From NCBI GenBank assembly GCA_025056155.1, contig JANWWL010000006.1:1-64000 (forward strand): a stretch of 64,000 bases of DNA, given 5' to 3'. This document shows positions 20,104-32,977 of this stretch, one piece after another (the stretch's first letter is position 1; every line of letters begins with the position of its first letter). The notes under the pieces are model-generated. The model worked only from the letters and a program-made list of their open reading frames with translations, was not told where the DNA came from and ran no database searches. This DNA comes from Sphingomonadaceae bacterium. Lineage in GTDB: Bacteria > Pseudomonadota > Alphaproteobacteria > Sphingomonadales > Sphingomonadaceae. A program made the position numbers and the translations under genes.

Positions 20104-21371
20104 CGGCTCTCAGGTTCCAGCACCTCGAGGCCACCCATGTAAGGACGCAGCGGTGGCGGGATCGTGACGGCCCCGTCCGCCCGCTGGTGGGTCTCGAGCA
20201 CGGCGGCGAGCGCCCGGCCCACCGCCACGCCCGAGCCGTTCAGCGTGTGCACGAAGGCCGTCCCGCGACCGCCGGCCGGCCGATAGCGCGCGTCCATCCG
20301 CCGGGCCTGGAAGTCTCCGCACCAGGACACGCTCGAGATCTCGCGGAACGCGCCGGCCCCGGGCAGCCACACTTCGAGGTCAACCGTGCGCCGGGCCGCG
20401 AAGCCCAGATCCCCAGCGCACAGCAGCACCCGCCGATAGGCAAGGCCCAGGGCCTGGAGCACGGCCTCGGCGGCCGCCAGCATGTGGGCGTGCTCGGCCG
20501 CCGCCTGGTCAGGCGTGCACACGGTCACGAGCTCCACCTTTTCGAACTGGTGCTGGCGGATGAGGCCCCGCGTATCGCGCCCGGCTGCGCCGGCCTCGCG
20601 CCGGAAACAGGGTGTGAGCGCCACGAAGCGCAGGGGCAGGTCCTTTTCCTCGAGGATCGCCTCGCGCGCGAGGTTGGTGAGCGGCACCTCGGCCGTCGGC
20701 ACGAGCCAGCGCCCGTCGGTGGTCTGGAACTGGTCGTCGCGGAACTTGGGCAGTTGGGCGGTCCCGAACATGGCCTCCTCGCGCACGAGGAGGGGCGGGG
20801 CGACCTCGAGCCAGCCGTGGGCCACGTGACGGTCGAGCATGAACTGGCCCAGCGCCCGATGCAGGCGCGCAAGCCCGCCCTTCAGCACGGCGAAGCGGGC
20901 CCCGGCAATCCGGGCCGCGGCCTCGAGGTCGAGGCCTAGGCCTGCCGCGAGCGCGTCGTGCTCTGCCCCCCCGTGGCGCAGCGCACCCCAAAGCCCGAGT
21001 TCGACGTTGCCGCTGGCGTCGGGGCCGTCGGGAATGTCGTCGGCCGGCAGGTTGGGCAGGGCCGCCAGCAGGTCGTCGAGTTCGGCACGCGCCCGGGCGG
21101 CGGCTGCCTCCGTGGTGGCCAACCGGTCCTTCAGCACGGCCACTTCGGCCTTCAGCGCCTCGGCCGCCGGCCCGTCGCCCCGGGCGAGTGCGGTGCCGAT
21201 CTCCTTCGAGGCTTCGTTGCGCCGTGCCCGATCGGTCTCGAGCTGGGCCAGAAGCTCGCGGTGCCGCCGGTCGGCCGCTAGGACGGCGGCCGCCGCGCCG
21301 TCGAGGCCGCGACGGGCGAGCGCGCGGTCGAAACCCGCGGGATCGGCGCGCAGCGCCTTGAGGTCGTGCAC
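20088..21371 (-). CDS. serS: Serine--tRNA ligase
   Basis: VHDLKALRADPAGFDRAL (GTG start); class II motifs TPCFRREAGAAGRDTRGLIRQHQFEKVE, LNGSGVAVGRALAAVLE. Confidence 0.95.
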   Translation of the reverse strand: MHDLKALRADPAGFDRALARRGLDGAAAAVLAADRRHRELLAQLETDRARRNEASKEIGTALARGDGPAAEALKAEVAVLKDRLATTEAAAARARAELDDLLAALPNLPADDIPDGPDASGNVELGLWGALRHGGAEHDALAAGLGLDLEAAARIAGARFAVLKGGLARLHRALGQFMLDRHVAHGWLEVAPPLLVREEAMFGTAQLPKFRDDQFQTTDGRWLVPTAEVPLTNLAREAILEEKDLPLRFVALTPCFRREAGAAGRDTRGLIRQHQFEKVELVTVCTPDQAAAEHAHMLAAAEAVLQALGLAYRRVLLCAGDLGFAARRTVDLEVWLPGAGAFREISSVSWCGDFQARRMDARYRPAGGRGTAFVHTLNGSGVAVGRALAAVLETHQRADGAVTIPPPLRPYMGGLEVLEPESRCASC

Positions 21372-21414
21372 GGGCGGGGCGATGGCACGGCGCTGCGGGA
21401 CCCCGCAAGCGCCC

Positions 21415-22518
21415 TCAGGCGAACACCTCTTCCTCGGCCAGGAAGGCGCGGACCTCCTCGAGCGGCACGTCGCGGGCGACGAAGGCACGGCCGATCCCAC
21501 GCACCAGGATGAGCGGCAACCCGCCCGCCCCGCGCTTCTTGTCGTGGGCCATGTGGGCGACCAGCCGGTCGGCCGGCCGCGGCCGCCGCACGGGAAGCCC
21601 GGCCGCGGCCAAATGCGCCTCTACCCGGGCCGCATCGGCCGCCGGCGCCAGCCCCCGACGCACCGAGAAGCGGAAGGCCTGGGCCATGCCGATCGCCACC
21701 GCCTCGCCGTGCAGCAGGTCAGGGCCGAAGCCCGCCTCGGCCTCGAGGGCGTGGCCGAAGGTGTGGCCCAGGTTGAGGAGCATGCGCTCACCCGTCCGCT
21801 CGAGGGGATCCCGCGCGACCACCGCGGCCTTCATCGCCACCCCCGTGGCGATGGCGTGCACCAGGGCGGCCGGCTCCCCGCCCAACACCCTGGCCCCGTG
21901 CGTTTCGAGCCAGGCGAAGAACGCCGCATCGGCCATCAGCCCGTACTTCACCACTTCCGCATAGCCCGCGCGCCGTTCGCGCGCGGGCAGGGTGGCGAGC
22001 GTGTCCACGTCGGCGAGGACCAGGGCGGGCTGATGGAAGGCCCCCACCAGGTTCTTGCCCTGGGGCATGTCGATCGCCGTCTTGCCGCCCACGCTTGAGT
22101 CCACCATGGCCAGCAGCGTGGTGGGAACCTGCACGAGCGGCAGGCCGCGCTTCACGATGGCGGCCGCGAAGCCTGCCAGGTCGCCCACGACGCCGCCGCC
22201 CAGGGCCACCACGGGCGTGTCGCGAGTGACTCCGGCATCGAGCAGCCGACCCACCAGCGTCTCGAGCATGCGAAAACTCTTGCTGGCCTCGCCCGCCGGC
22301 AGCACGATGGCGCAGGGTTCGAGCCCGGCCGAGCGCAGGGCGGCTGCCACGGGGCCGAGATGGAGGGGCGCCACATGCTCGTCCGTCACCACCGGGATCC
22401 GCCCCTCGGCCCCCAGCTCGCGCAGCGCCTGACCGGTCTGCGCCAACAGGCCCTGCCCGATGCGAACGTCGTAGGCCGTGCGGCCTACCTCGACGCGGAT
22501 CCGGGTGGCGGCGCTCAT
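21415..22518 (-). CDS. aroB: 3-dehydroquinate synthase
   Basis: [44 protein letters not shown]. Confidence 0.96.
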   Translation of the reverse strand: MSAATRIRVEVGRTAYDVRIGQGLLAQTGQALRELGAEGRIPVVTDEHVAPLHLGPVAAALRSAGLEPCAIVLPAGEASKSFRMLETLVGRLLDAGVTRDTPVVALGGGVVGDLAGFAAAIVKRGLPLVQVPTTLLAMVDSSVGGKTAIDMPQGKNLVGAFHQPALVLADVDTLATLPARERRAGYAEVVKYGLMADAAFFAWLETHGARVLGGEPAALVHAIATGVAMKAAVVARDPLERTGERMLLNLGHTFGHALEAEAGFGPDLLHGEAVAIGMAQAFRFSVRRGLAPAADAARVEAHLAAAGLPVRRPRPADRLVAHMAHDKKRGAGGLPLILVRGIGRAFVARDVPLEEVRAFLAEEEVFA

Positions 22519-23057
22519 GCGGCCGGCTGGGCCAGCGCGTGCAGGATGGCCGCCACCGTCTCCTCGTGTGGGCCGGGGCTCGAGCGCACGCGAAGGTGCG
22601 CCTTGGCATAGACCGGATCGCGCACGCGGGCGAGTTCGGCCAACACCTCGCGCGGATCCCGACCGGCCAGCAACGGGCGCCCACCCTTGCGCGCCACCCG
22701 CTCGGCCAGCAGGTCGAGGTCGGCCTCGATCCACACCACGATGGCCCGGGCCAGCGCCAGCGCGCGCGTGTCGGGGTCCATGAAGGCGCCGCCACCGGTG
22801 GCGATCACGGCCGGGCCTTCCCCCAGCAGCCGCGCAATGACCCGCCGTTCGCCGTCGCGGAAATGCGCTTCGCCAAAGCGGGCGAAGATTTCCGGGATGG
22901 GCAGGCCAGCCGCGGCTTCGACTTCGGCGTCGGAATCGCGAAAGGGCAGACCCAGCGCCTCGGCCAGCCGGCGGCCCACGGCGGTCTTGCCGCAGCCCAT
23001 GTGACCCACCAGCACGATCGGCCGATCGAGACCTGCGCTGGCGTTGGCGCTCCGCAT
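22515..23057 (-). CDS. aroK: Shikimate kinase
   Basis: [39 protein letters not shown]; overlaps aroB start. Confidence 0.95.
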   Translation of the reverse strand: MRSANASAGLDRPIVLVGHMGCGKTAVGRRLAEALGLPFRDSDAEVEAAAGLPIPEIFARFGEAHFRDGERRVIARLLGEGPAVIATGGGAFMDPDTRALALARAIVVWIEADLDLLAERVARKGGRPLLAGRDPREVLAELARVRDPVYAKAHLRVRSSPGPHEETVAAILHALAQPAA

Positions 23058-23078
23058 CCCCGGGGCTATAGGGTGGGC

Positions 23079-24827
23079 GTGCGGCGGCGTGCAATTCGCA
23101 CCGGTCTCCGGTGGTCCGCCCTGGCCGTGGTGGGGCTGGTGGCAGGCCCCGTCGCCCCGCAGCCGCCCGCAGCCCCCACCGACCTGTTGCCCGACGCGTT
23201 CGACGCCCCCCCGGCCGAAACGCGGCCCGAGCCCGCCCCTGACGCGGCCCGGACGGACGGGGCGCCGCCGCCTGACGTCAAGCCCGCCCCAGCCCCGCCC
23301 GCACCTGCCCCCATGCCCGCCGAGGCCGCCCTGGAAGACGAACCGGAGGAACCGCCGGGGCCCGTGCGCCTGGCCGCCACCGCGGGGCTCCTGTCACCCG
23401 CGACCCGCGGTCTCGACCCCCGCTCCTTCGCCGGGGCCGACGGGCGGTTCCTGGCCGGCCTCCTGGTGCGGCTCGACGGCCCGCTCGCCAGCCGCTGGGG
23501 GCAGGCGGGAATCCAGCGCCTGCTCGTGTCGCAGGCCTGGCCGCCGCCCGGCATCCATCCCGGCGACTGGCTGGCCGCCCGGGCGCGCGCCCTCGTCGAC
23601 CTGGGCGCGGCGGCCGAGGCCCACCGCATGCTCATCCGGGTCGATCCTCGGGACTTCACCCCCCGCCTTCTGGCCGCGGCCGCCCAGGCCGCCCTGGCCG
23701 CCGGCGACCCGGTGGGCCTGTGCCCGATCGCCACGCCCGGCCGGGTCGCCTCGGCCGACAATCCCGCTTTCGTGCTGGCCGACGCATGGTGCACGGCGCT
23801 CGCGGGCGACCCGCTGGCCGCCACCCAACTGGTGCGCGAGGTGCGCGGACGGCGCCGGCCCGACAATCTGGACGTTCAGCTCGCCAGCCGGCTGGTGAGT
23901 CTGGCCGGGGCCGGCCGCGAGGCGGGCAATCCGGTGTGGACCGAAGTGAAGACGCTCTCGGCCTGGCGCGTGGGGCTTGCGGGCGCCCTGGGGCTCGACA
24001 TCCCGGCGCCGTTGCTCGCCGCCGCTCCGCCCCAGATGCGGGCGTGGCGGGTTCGGCACGCCGCCGTGCCGGCGGCCGCGCGCGCCGCCCTGGCGCCTGA
24101 GGCGGCCGGGCTCGGCGTGCTGGGACGGGACGAACTCGTCCGCCTCCTGGCGCTCGAGGCCGAAACGGCCCCCGTTCGCGGCCCGACCAAGGCGGGCCAG
24201 CGACTGGCGCAGGCCGCAGCCGCGACGAATGCGTCGCAGCTGCTCGCGGCGCTCGACCCCCTCTTGGCGGCCGCCCCGGCGGGCAGCGCGGCGGCCTTGG
24301 GGCTTGCTATGGCGGCCGGAGAGGCGGCCGCCCGCCTGCGGCCGGCCGCGAATTTCGTCGACCGAGCACCCGATCTCGTGGCCGCCATGGTGGCCTCCGG
24401 GCGGGTGACGGCCGCACGCGCGTGGTGGCCCCTGGCCCAAGAGGCCGATCCGCCCGTGCGGGCCCGCGTGTGGGCCGTGCTGGCCCCCCTGGCGCCCGAC
24501 CTGCCGGCCGAGGAGGATTGGCTTGCCGACCTCGGCCGCGCGACCACGCCCCACCGGGCGGCCCTGGTCGCGGCGGGCCTGCACGGCCTGGGGCTCGAAG
24601 TCGGGCCTCCGCCCGCGCCGCTCCGCAACGCCTGGACGCGCGCCATGGACGCCGCGCTTGCCGGCCGGCGGGCGGGCGAAGCGCTGGTGCTGGCCGCCAC
24701 CGGGCTGCAGGGCCGCTGGGCCGACGTGCCTCCTGACCACTTCCGCCGCATCGTCGCCGCGTTCCGGTTGGCCGGGCTCGAGGCGGAGGCCCGGATGATG
24801 GTGGCCGAGGCCGCCATGCGCGGCTGA
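23079..24827 (+). CDS. Exported Ala/Pro-rich alpha-helical protein of unknown function
   Basis: Probable GTG start; hydrophobic leader [15 protein letters not shown], Pro-rich linker, long Ala/Leu-rich helical body; divergent from aroK. Confidence 0.75.
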   Translation: MRRRAIRTGLRWSALAVVGLVAGPVAPQPPAAPTDLLPDAFDAPPAETRPEPAPDAARTDGAPPPDVKPAPAPPAPAPMPAEAALEDEPEEPPGPVRLAATAGLLSPATRGLDPRSFAGADGRFLAGLLVRLDGPLASRWGQAGIQRLLVSQAWPPPGIHPGDWLAARARALVDLGAAAEAHRMLIRVDPRDFTPRLLAAAAQAALAAGDPVGLCPIATPGRVASADNPAFVLADAWCTALAGDPLAATQLVREVRGRRRPDNLDVQLASRLVSLAGAGREAGNPVWTEVKTLSAWRVGLAGALGLDIPAPLLAAAPPQMRAWRVRHAAVPAAARAALAPEAAGLGVLGRDELVRLLALEAETAPVRGPTKAGQRLAQAAAATNASQLLAALDPLLAAAPAGSAAALGLAMAAGEAAARLRPAANFVDRAPDLVAAMVASGRVTAARAWWPLAQEADPPVRARVWAVLAPLAPDLPAEEDWLADLGRATTPHRAALVAAGLHGLGLEVGPPPAPLRNAWTRAMDAALAGRRAGEALVLAATGLQGRWADVPPDHFRRIVAAFRLAGLEAEARMMVAEAAMRG

Positions 24828-24834
24828 CGGCCGG

Positions 24835-27150
24835 CTAGAAGCGGGTGGACAGAAGAAACCCCAACCGACGCGGTGCGATCGGGGCGCCCGAGCGCAACCG
24901 CGCCTCCCCCAGGTCGAGGCCTTGGAGCGGGGCGGGGGTGGCGGCCGGCACGACGCGCGTGTCGGTGACGTTGTTGACCCACAGGTCCATCGCCCAGCGC
25001 CGCTCGGGGCCCGAAAGCCCCACGCGCGCGTTGAGGACACCATGCGCCGGCACGCGCGCACCACCCCACGGATCGCTCGTGAAGGACGTCGTGATCCGCC
25101 AATCGAAGAGCAGGCGCAGCCGAAGACCGGCCCCGAGGGGGGGCTCCCACAGCAGCTGGCCGGTGTGGGCCCAGCCGGGCGCGCCGGCCGGGGCCTGCCC
25201 GGCCAGCCGCTCGACGTCGGGCGCCAACGGTCCGCCGTCAGCGGCCACCAGCTGGGCCGCATACCGGGCCTTGAGCCGTGCGAGCCCCAGAGCGAGGCTG
25301 AGATCGCGGGCCGGCTGCAGGCGGGCTTCGCCCTCGACGCCCCGCAGGGCCAGGGCCGAACTTCGCGCGCCGCACGGCTCGGCACCCTCGGCACAGCCGG
25401 CCAAGGCCTGGGCCACGACCCGCTCGCCCGCCTCGGCGACGAACGGCAGGCGCCGCACGCGCGTGCGAAAGCCACGCAGCGCCACGTGCCGTCGGCCCAT
25501 CCCGAACCGCACCTCGAGCGTCTGGCCGGCCCCCCGTTCGGGGGCGAGCCAAGGGGCCTCGGGTGATGTGGGATCGAGGGCTCGGCGGTCGAGCACGAAG
25601 CCCGCCGGCCGGAACCCTGTGGCGTGCCGGGCCTCGAAACTCAGGGAGGGGACCGGCCGCCATCCAAGGTTCACTTCGCCCGTGGTGGCCGCCGCGCGGC
25701 GGCGCCGATCGAGCGCGGCATCGAGGCCCGGGACCGCGCAGGCCAGCCGCGCCTCGCGGGGCCGGCCGGCGGCGAGCAAGGCTTGGCACAAGGGATTGTC
25801 GCCATCGAGCCGGGCCTCGAGCGCGCCCACGACCCGCTGGCGGCGCAGGCCGGCCGCTAGGTCAAGGGTCGGAGCCAAGGTGAGCCGAGCGCCGGCCTCG
25901 AGGTATCCCGCCGTCTCGACCTGGCGCCACCGATCCGCCACCACGCCCTGGCCGTCGAGGGCGACGCCCGGCAGCCCCAGCTCGGCCGCCACGACCGCCA
26001 GGCCGGGAAAGGTGGGATCGGCCACGCCCAGCACGGCATCGACGGCGCGCGTGGCATCGGTGCCGAAGCGCAGGTCGTCGCGCACCACCAGGCGCTCGCG
26101 GGTGATCCCCGCCCCGACCCACCAGCGAAACGAGCCCTCGTCAGCCTCCAGGGCCAGCTCCTGGGCGAAGAAGGTGGCGCGCTGGCAGCGCCCACCCCGC
26201 GCCAGCAGGTCGAGGTCGAGGCCGTCGGCGTCGCCCGACTGGCGGGCCCAGCCGTCGCGCAGCGTCGTGCGCGCGGTCAGCTTCGACGAGCCGACCGGTG
26301 CCGTAAGCGCCAGGTCGATGCCCCGATCCCCCAGACCCGCCTTCGGCCGGCGACCGGGCGTGAGCGCGGCCCGGAGCGCCGCCGGATCGTCGATCAAGGT
26401 CGCCCCCAGCCCGCGCAGGGCTTGGGCGATGGGGGCAGCCGCACCGGCCGGAAGATAGGCCCCCGTGCAGCACCAATCGTCGCGCCGACGGGTCCAGTCG
26501 GCGGACAGGACGAGGTGGACGTCGTCCCGCGGACTGAAGGCGAGCCCGGCCCGCACCAGCCAGCCCGCCCGGTCGTTCCATTCGGCCCCGCCGGCCGGGT
26601 CGCGCAGCCAGCCATCGCGCCGGTCCCACCAGCCGTCGACGCGCAGTTGGGCACGGTCGGCCATCACGCTCTGGGTCACGCCGCCGCCCAGGCGCCACAG
26701 GCCGTTCGTTCCCTTGGCAAGGCGCCAGTCACCCACCGCCTCCGCCCCTGGCGGGGCTAAGGCCAGGTCGAGGCGACCGGCCACCGTCCCGCCGGCCGGA
26801 CCGGGAACGAGGCGTGCGGCCTCGAGAGTGCCCAGTTCCGCAAGCCGGGTGCCGATGCGCCCCCGCGGGGCACCCCCTGCCCGCACCTCGAGTCGAGGGA
26901 GGATGCCGGGCGGCAGCGCTCCGCCAAGTCCCCTGAGCTTGAGGTCTGCCGAGGACGCAGCCGAGGCGGCCGGAGCAGCCACGAGCGGGGCGAGGAACCG
27001 TGCCAGCTCCTCGAGGTCGCCCACGTCGGCGGCTCCGAAGGCGTCACCGGGAACGATCAGGGCGCCGTTCCCGGCGGGCGTCGTCGCGGCGGACGGCATG
27101 GCGAGGGCGGCAAGCCCGATCAGCCCCCCCCGAACGGCGCTTCCCGGCAT
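24835..27150 (-). CDS. TonB-dependent receptor-like outer-membrane beta-barrel
   Basis: Leader GGLIGLAALAMPSAA; alternating strands; WVNNVTDTR near the end; C-terminal Phe (RRLGFLLSTRF). Confidence 0.8.
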   Translation of the reverse strand: MPGSAVRGGLIGLAALAMPSAATTPAGNGALIVPGDAFGAADVGDLEELARFLAPLVAAPAASAASSADLKLRGLGGALPPGILPRLEVRAGGAPRGRIGTRLAELGTLEAARLVPGPAGGTVAGRLDLALAPPGAEAVGDWRLAKGTNGLWRLGGGVTQSVMADRAQLRVDGWWDRRDGWLRDPAGGAEWNDRAGWLVRAGLAFSPRDDVHLVLSADWTRRRDDWCCTGAYLPAGAAAPIAQALRGLGATLIDDPAALRAALTPGRRPKAGLGDRGIDLALTAPVGSSKLTARTTLRDGWARQSGDADGLDLDLLARGGRCQRATFFAQELALEADEGSFRWWVGAGITRERLVVRDDLRFGTDATRAVDAVLGVADPTFPGLAVVAAELGLPGVALDGQGVVADRWRQVETAGYLEAGARLTLAPTLDLAAGLRRQRVVGALEARLDGDNPLCQALLAAGRPREARLACAVPGLDAALDRRRRAAATTGEVNLGWRPVPSLSFEARHATGFRPAGFVLDRRALDPTSPEAPWLAPERGAGQTLEVRFGMGRRHVALRGFRTRVRRLPFVAEAGERVVAQALAGCAEGAEPCGARSSALALRGVEGEARLQPARDLSLALGLARLKARYAAQLVAADGGPLAPDVERLAGQAPAGAPGWAHTGQLLWEPPLGAGLRLRLLFDWRITTSFTSDPWGGARVPAHGVLNARVGLSGPERRWAMDLWVNNVTDTRVVPAATPAPLQGLDLGEARLRSGAPIAPRRLGFLLSTRF

Positions 27151-27215
27151 CGCGCTTGGCCGCTAGGGCGCTAGACTCAAGGGCGCAATCGCCCGCGCGG
27201 CAAGGGGAGGAGCGC

Positions 27216-27989
27216 ATGGCCGGGCGCCTGGCCGGCAAACGGGCGTTGGTGACGGGGGCCGCCTCGGGGCTTGGCCTGCGGATCGTCGAGCGATTCCTGG
27301 ATGAAGGAGCCCGCGTGCTCATGACCGACGTCGACACCGGCAGGCTCGAGGCGGCGGCCGCACGGCTGGGCGCGCCCTGGTGCCCGTTGGACGTCACGCG
27401 GGAGGGGGACTGGGCGCAGGCGATGGCCGAAGCCCGTGCGCGGCTCGGCGGACTTGAGATCCTCGTCAACTCCGCCGGGATCGGCACCCACGGCACGGTC
27501 GAGGAGCTCAGCCTTGACGCGTTCCGCCGGTGCCATGCCGTCAACGTGGAGGGGACGTTCCTGGGCTGCCGGGCAGCACTCGGCCTGATGCGCGAGACCC
27601 TGGCGCGCGATGGCGGTCGGGGCGCGATCCTCAACCTGTCGTCGATCGCCGGCGTGGTGGCCGGGCACAACATGGCCGCCTACAACAGCGCCAAGGCGGC
27701 CGTGAGGCATCTCACGAAGTCGGTCGCGCTCCACTGCGCGCACGCGGGCCTGCCCATCCGCGCCAACTCGCTGCACCCGGCCTTCATCGACACACCCATC
27801 CTCGACGGGCTCGTCCGCCCCGGCCGAACCCGGGCCGAGGTGCTGGCCAAGCTCGGCCGCCAGATCCCGTTGGGCCACGTGGGCGAGCCTGACGACGTCG
27901 CCTGGGCCGCGGTCTATCTCTGTTCCGACGAGGCCAAGTTCGTGACCGGGGCGGAGCTGTTCATCGATGGGGGCCTGGCCGCCCGCTAG
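27216..27989 (+). CDS. SDR family oxidoreductase
   Basis: ALVTGAASGLGLRIVERF; NSAG; YNSAK. Confidence 0.93.
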   Translation: MAGRLAGKRALVTGAASGLGLRIVERFLDEGARVLMTDVDTGRLEAAAARLGAPWCPLDVTREGDWAQAMAEARARLGGLEILVNSAGIGTHGTVEELSLDAFRRCHAVNVEGTFLGCRAALGLMRETLARDGGRGAILNLSSIAGVVAGHNMAAYNSAKAAVRHLTKSVALHCAHAGLPIRANSLHPAFIDTPILDGLVRPGRTRAEVLAKLGRQIPLGHVGEPDDVAWAAVYLCSDEAKFVTGAELFIDGGLAAR

Positions 27990-30562
27990 TCCTCAGCCGC
28001 CAGGCGCTTGAGCTCGTAGACAAGATCGAGCGCCGCCCGGGGCGTCAGGTCGTCGGGGTTCACCCGGGCCAGGCGGGCGCGCAGCACGTCGGGGGGCGGC
28101 GGGGGGGCGACGGCGGCGGCGAACAGCGGCAGTGCCTCGAGCGCTTCGGCGGCCGCCCGGCTCGCCTCGCTCCGCTCCAGTCGCTCGAGGATGCGGGCCG
28201 CGCGCGCCACCACCGCGGCCGGAACGCCCGCCAGCCGCGCCACCGCCAGCCCGAAGCTGCCGGCGGCCGGCCCCTCGACCACCTGGTGCAGGAATACGGG
28301 GCCGCCCGGGCCCTGGGCCACGGCCGTCGAGCGCAGGGCGAGCGACGGTAGTCGCCCGGCCAGCGCGTTGAGCTCGTGGTAGTGGGTGGCGAACAGGGTG
28401 CGACAGCCCCGGTCGTGCACGGCCTCCAGCACGGCCCAGGCGATGGCCAGCCCGTCCCAGGTGGCGGTCCCCCGGCCCACCTCGTCCATCAGCACCAGGC
28501 TGGCCGGAGTCGCCTGCCGCAGGATGGCGGCCGTCTCGACCATCTCGACCATGAAGGTGGAACGACCTCGGGCCAACGCATCCGAGGCGCCCACGCGGCT
28601 GAAAAGCCGGTCGACGATGCCGATCCGGGCGAAGGCGGCCGGCACGAAGCTACCGGCCTGGGCGAGGATGGCGATGAGCGCGTTCTGGCGCAGGAAGGTG
28701 GACTTGCCGCCCATGTTGGGGCCCGTGACGAGCCAACACCGGCCCGGATCCTCGAGCCGGCAGTCGTTGGGCACGAAGGCCTGACCGGTCCGGCGCAGCG
28801 CCTCCTCAACGGCCGGGTGGCGCCCGGCCCGAACGGTGAAGTCGCGCCCGTCGGTCAACTGCGGGCGGACCCAGGACCGCGTGGCGGCCACCTCGGCCAG
28901 GGCGGCCGACCGGTCCAGCCGGGCCAGCGTGCGGGCCAGGCGGGCCAGGGGGTCGGCCGCCTGGCGCACGGCCTCTTCGAGCGCGTCGACCAGGGCCAGT
29001 TCCCGAGCGCGCGCTCGGGCGTCGGCCGTCGCGATCGCCTGGGCCAGCGCGCGCACCTCGGGCGTGTCGAAGCGCATCGCCTGGCCCAGCGTCTGCCGGT
29101 GGGCGAAGCCGCGCGCCGCAAGCGCTGCGGCATGGCGGGCGGGCACTTCCACGAACCAGCCCAGCACGGCGTTGAATCGCACCTTGAGGTTGGGAACGCC
29201 CGTCTCAGCCGCCAGCCGGGCCTCGAGCTCGGCCATCCGGCGGCGGCCATCGGTGGCAAGCCGGCGCAGCTCGTCGAGCTCAGGGTCGGCCCCGTCGCGG
29301 ATGACTCCGGGCTCGCCCCGCTCGGCGGGCGGCCGGTCGGCGAGGGCGGCCAGGGTCGAGGCGAGCCCGGCAGGGGGTGTGAGGCTCGCCGCAAGGTCGG
29401 GACCGGGAAGGCGCGCCGCGGCCAGGTGCCGGCCCAGGTCCTGGGCCACGGCCAACGCGGCCCGCACGGCCGCCAGGTCGCCTGGCCGCCCGCGCCGGGC
29501 CGCAACGCGCGCCAGGGCCCGGGCGAGGTCGGGGCACGCCTTGAGGCTTCGCCGGACGGCGGCCCGCAGGTCCGGGGCGGCCACGAAGGCCTCCACGAGG
29601 TCGAGCCGAGCCTCGATGGCGGCCCGAGAGGTGAGGGGGGCAGCCAGCTCCTCGGCCAGGAGGCGGGATCCCGCCGCCGTCACGCAGAGGTCGATCGTGG
29701 CCAGAGCCGAGCCGTCGCGCCCCCCGTCGGCGGCTCGCAGCAGCTCGAGGCCGGCACGGGTGGCGGCATCCATGGCCAGGACGTCGCCCGGCAGGTGGCG
29801 CGCGGGCGGCTCGAGCCGGATCGGGGCCGCGCGCGCGGTGGCCTCGACGTGGGCCAACAGCGCGCCCATGGCCGCGAGCGCCGGGCGGCCGAAGCCGTCG
29901 GCGGCCGCCGGGCCGAACCGGGCGCACAGCCGCTGCCGGGCGCGTTCGCTGTCGAACTGGTCGCGCGGGCGGGGCGTGCCGTCCATCCCTGAGCCTTCGG
30001 GCACCAGCAGCTCGGCCGGCCCCAGCCGCGCGAGCTCGTCGGGCAGGGTCTCGGCCGGAAGGTCGGCCGCCACGAACTCGCCGGTCGACACGTCGGCCCA
30101 GGCGAGGCCCGCCCCTTGGGGCGTGACCACGGCGGCCGCGAGCCAATTGGCGCACCGCCCCTCGAGCAAGCGCTCCTCGGTCAAGGTGCCGGGGGTCAGC
30201 ACGCGGACGATCCGCCGCTCGACGATGGCCTTCGACCCCCGGGCCCGAGCGGCGGCGGGATCTTCCATCTGTTCGGCGATGGCCACCGCCCGGCCCGCCT
30301 TCACCAACCGGGCCAGGTAGGACTCATGGGCGTGCACGGGGATCCCGCACATGGGCACGGGCCGACCCTCGTGCTCGCCGCGGGCGGTGAGCGCGATGTC
30401 GAGCAGACGCGCCACCTCGGCCGCATCCTCGAAGAAGGCCTCGTAGAAGTCGCCCATCCGCACGAGCAGCAGGGCGTCGCCCGCTTCGGCCTTCAGCGCG
30501 AGCACCTGGGCCATCATGGGCGTCGCGCGCGAGGCGGGGGCCGGAACGATTGCGGAGCCCAT
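27986..30562 (-). CDS. mutS: DNA mismatch repair protein MutS
   Basis: RMGDFYEAFFEDA; TGPNMGGKSTFLRQNALI; DEVGRGTATWDGLAIAWAV; FATHYHEL. Confidence 0.97.
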   Translation of the reverse strand: MGSAIVPAPASRATPMMAQVLALKAEAGDALLLVRMGDFYEAFFEDAAEVARLLDIALTARGEHEGRPVPMCGIPVHAHESYLARLVKAGRAVAIAEQMEDPAAARARGSKAIVERRIVRVLTPGTLTEERLLEGRCANWLAAAVVTPQGAGLAWADVSTGEFVAADLPAETLPDELARLGPAELLVPEGSGMDGTPRPRDQFDSERARQRLCARFGPAAADGFGRPALAAMGALLAHVEATARAAPIRLEPPARHLPGDVLAMDAATRAGLELLRAADGGRDGSALATIDLCVTAAGSRLLAEELAAPLTSRAAIEARLDLVEAFVAAPDLRAAVRRSLKACPDLARALARVAARRGRPGDLAAVRAALAVAQDLGRHLAAARLPGPDLAASLTPPAGLASTLAALADRPPAERGEPGVIRDGADPELDELRRLATDGRRRMAELEARLAAETGVPNLKVRFNAVLGWFVEVPARHAAALAARGFAHRQTLGQAMRFDTPEVRALAQAIATADARARARELALVDALEEAVRQAADPLARLARTLARLDRSAALAEVAATRSWVRPQLTDGRDFTVRAGRHPAVEEALRRTGQAFVPNDCRLEDPGRCWLVTGPNMGGKSTFLRQNALIAILAQAGSFVPAAFARIGIVDRLFSRVGASDALARGRSTFMVEMVETAAILRQATPASLVLMDEVGRGTATWDGLAIAWAVLEAVHDRGCRTLFATHYHELNALAGRLPSLALRSTAVAQGPGGPVFLHQVVEGPAAGSFGLAVARLAGVPAAVVARAARILERLERSEASRAAAEALEALPLFAAAVAPPPPPDVLRARLARVNPDDLTPRAALDLVYELKRLAAED

Positions 30563-30629
30563 GGCCCGTCCCTACAGGCGCCGGGGCGGGGCCCCAAGGC
30601 GGGGCCGTGCGGCAGCCGGCGGGTGCGCG

Positions 30630-32894
<2,265 letters not shown>

Positions 32895-32903
32895 GGAGGC
32901 GGC

Positions 32904-32909
32904 TTGACA
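32904..32909 (+). promoter_or_regulatory. Candidate -35 element TTGACA
   Basis: Perfect -35 hexamer in the 83-bp maeB/aminotransferase gap; -10 ambiguous. Confidence 0.35.
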
Positions 32910-32977
32910 CTCGGGCCGGCCCCCGGCTGGGTTGCACTTGCGAGCATGGGCGCCCGACCCTGAGGAGGAGACGGGCG

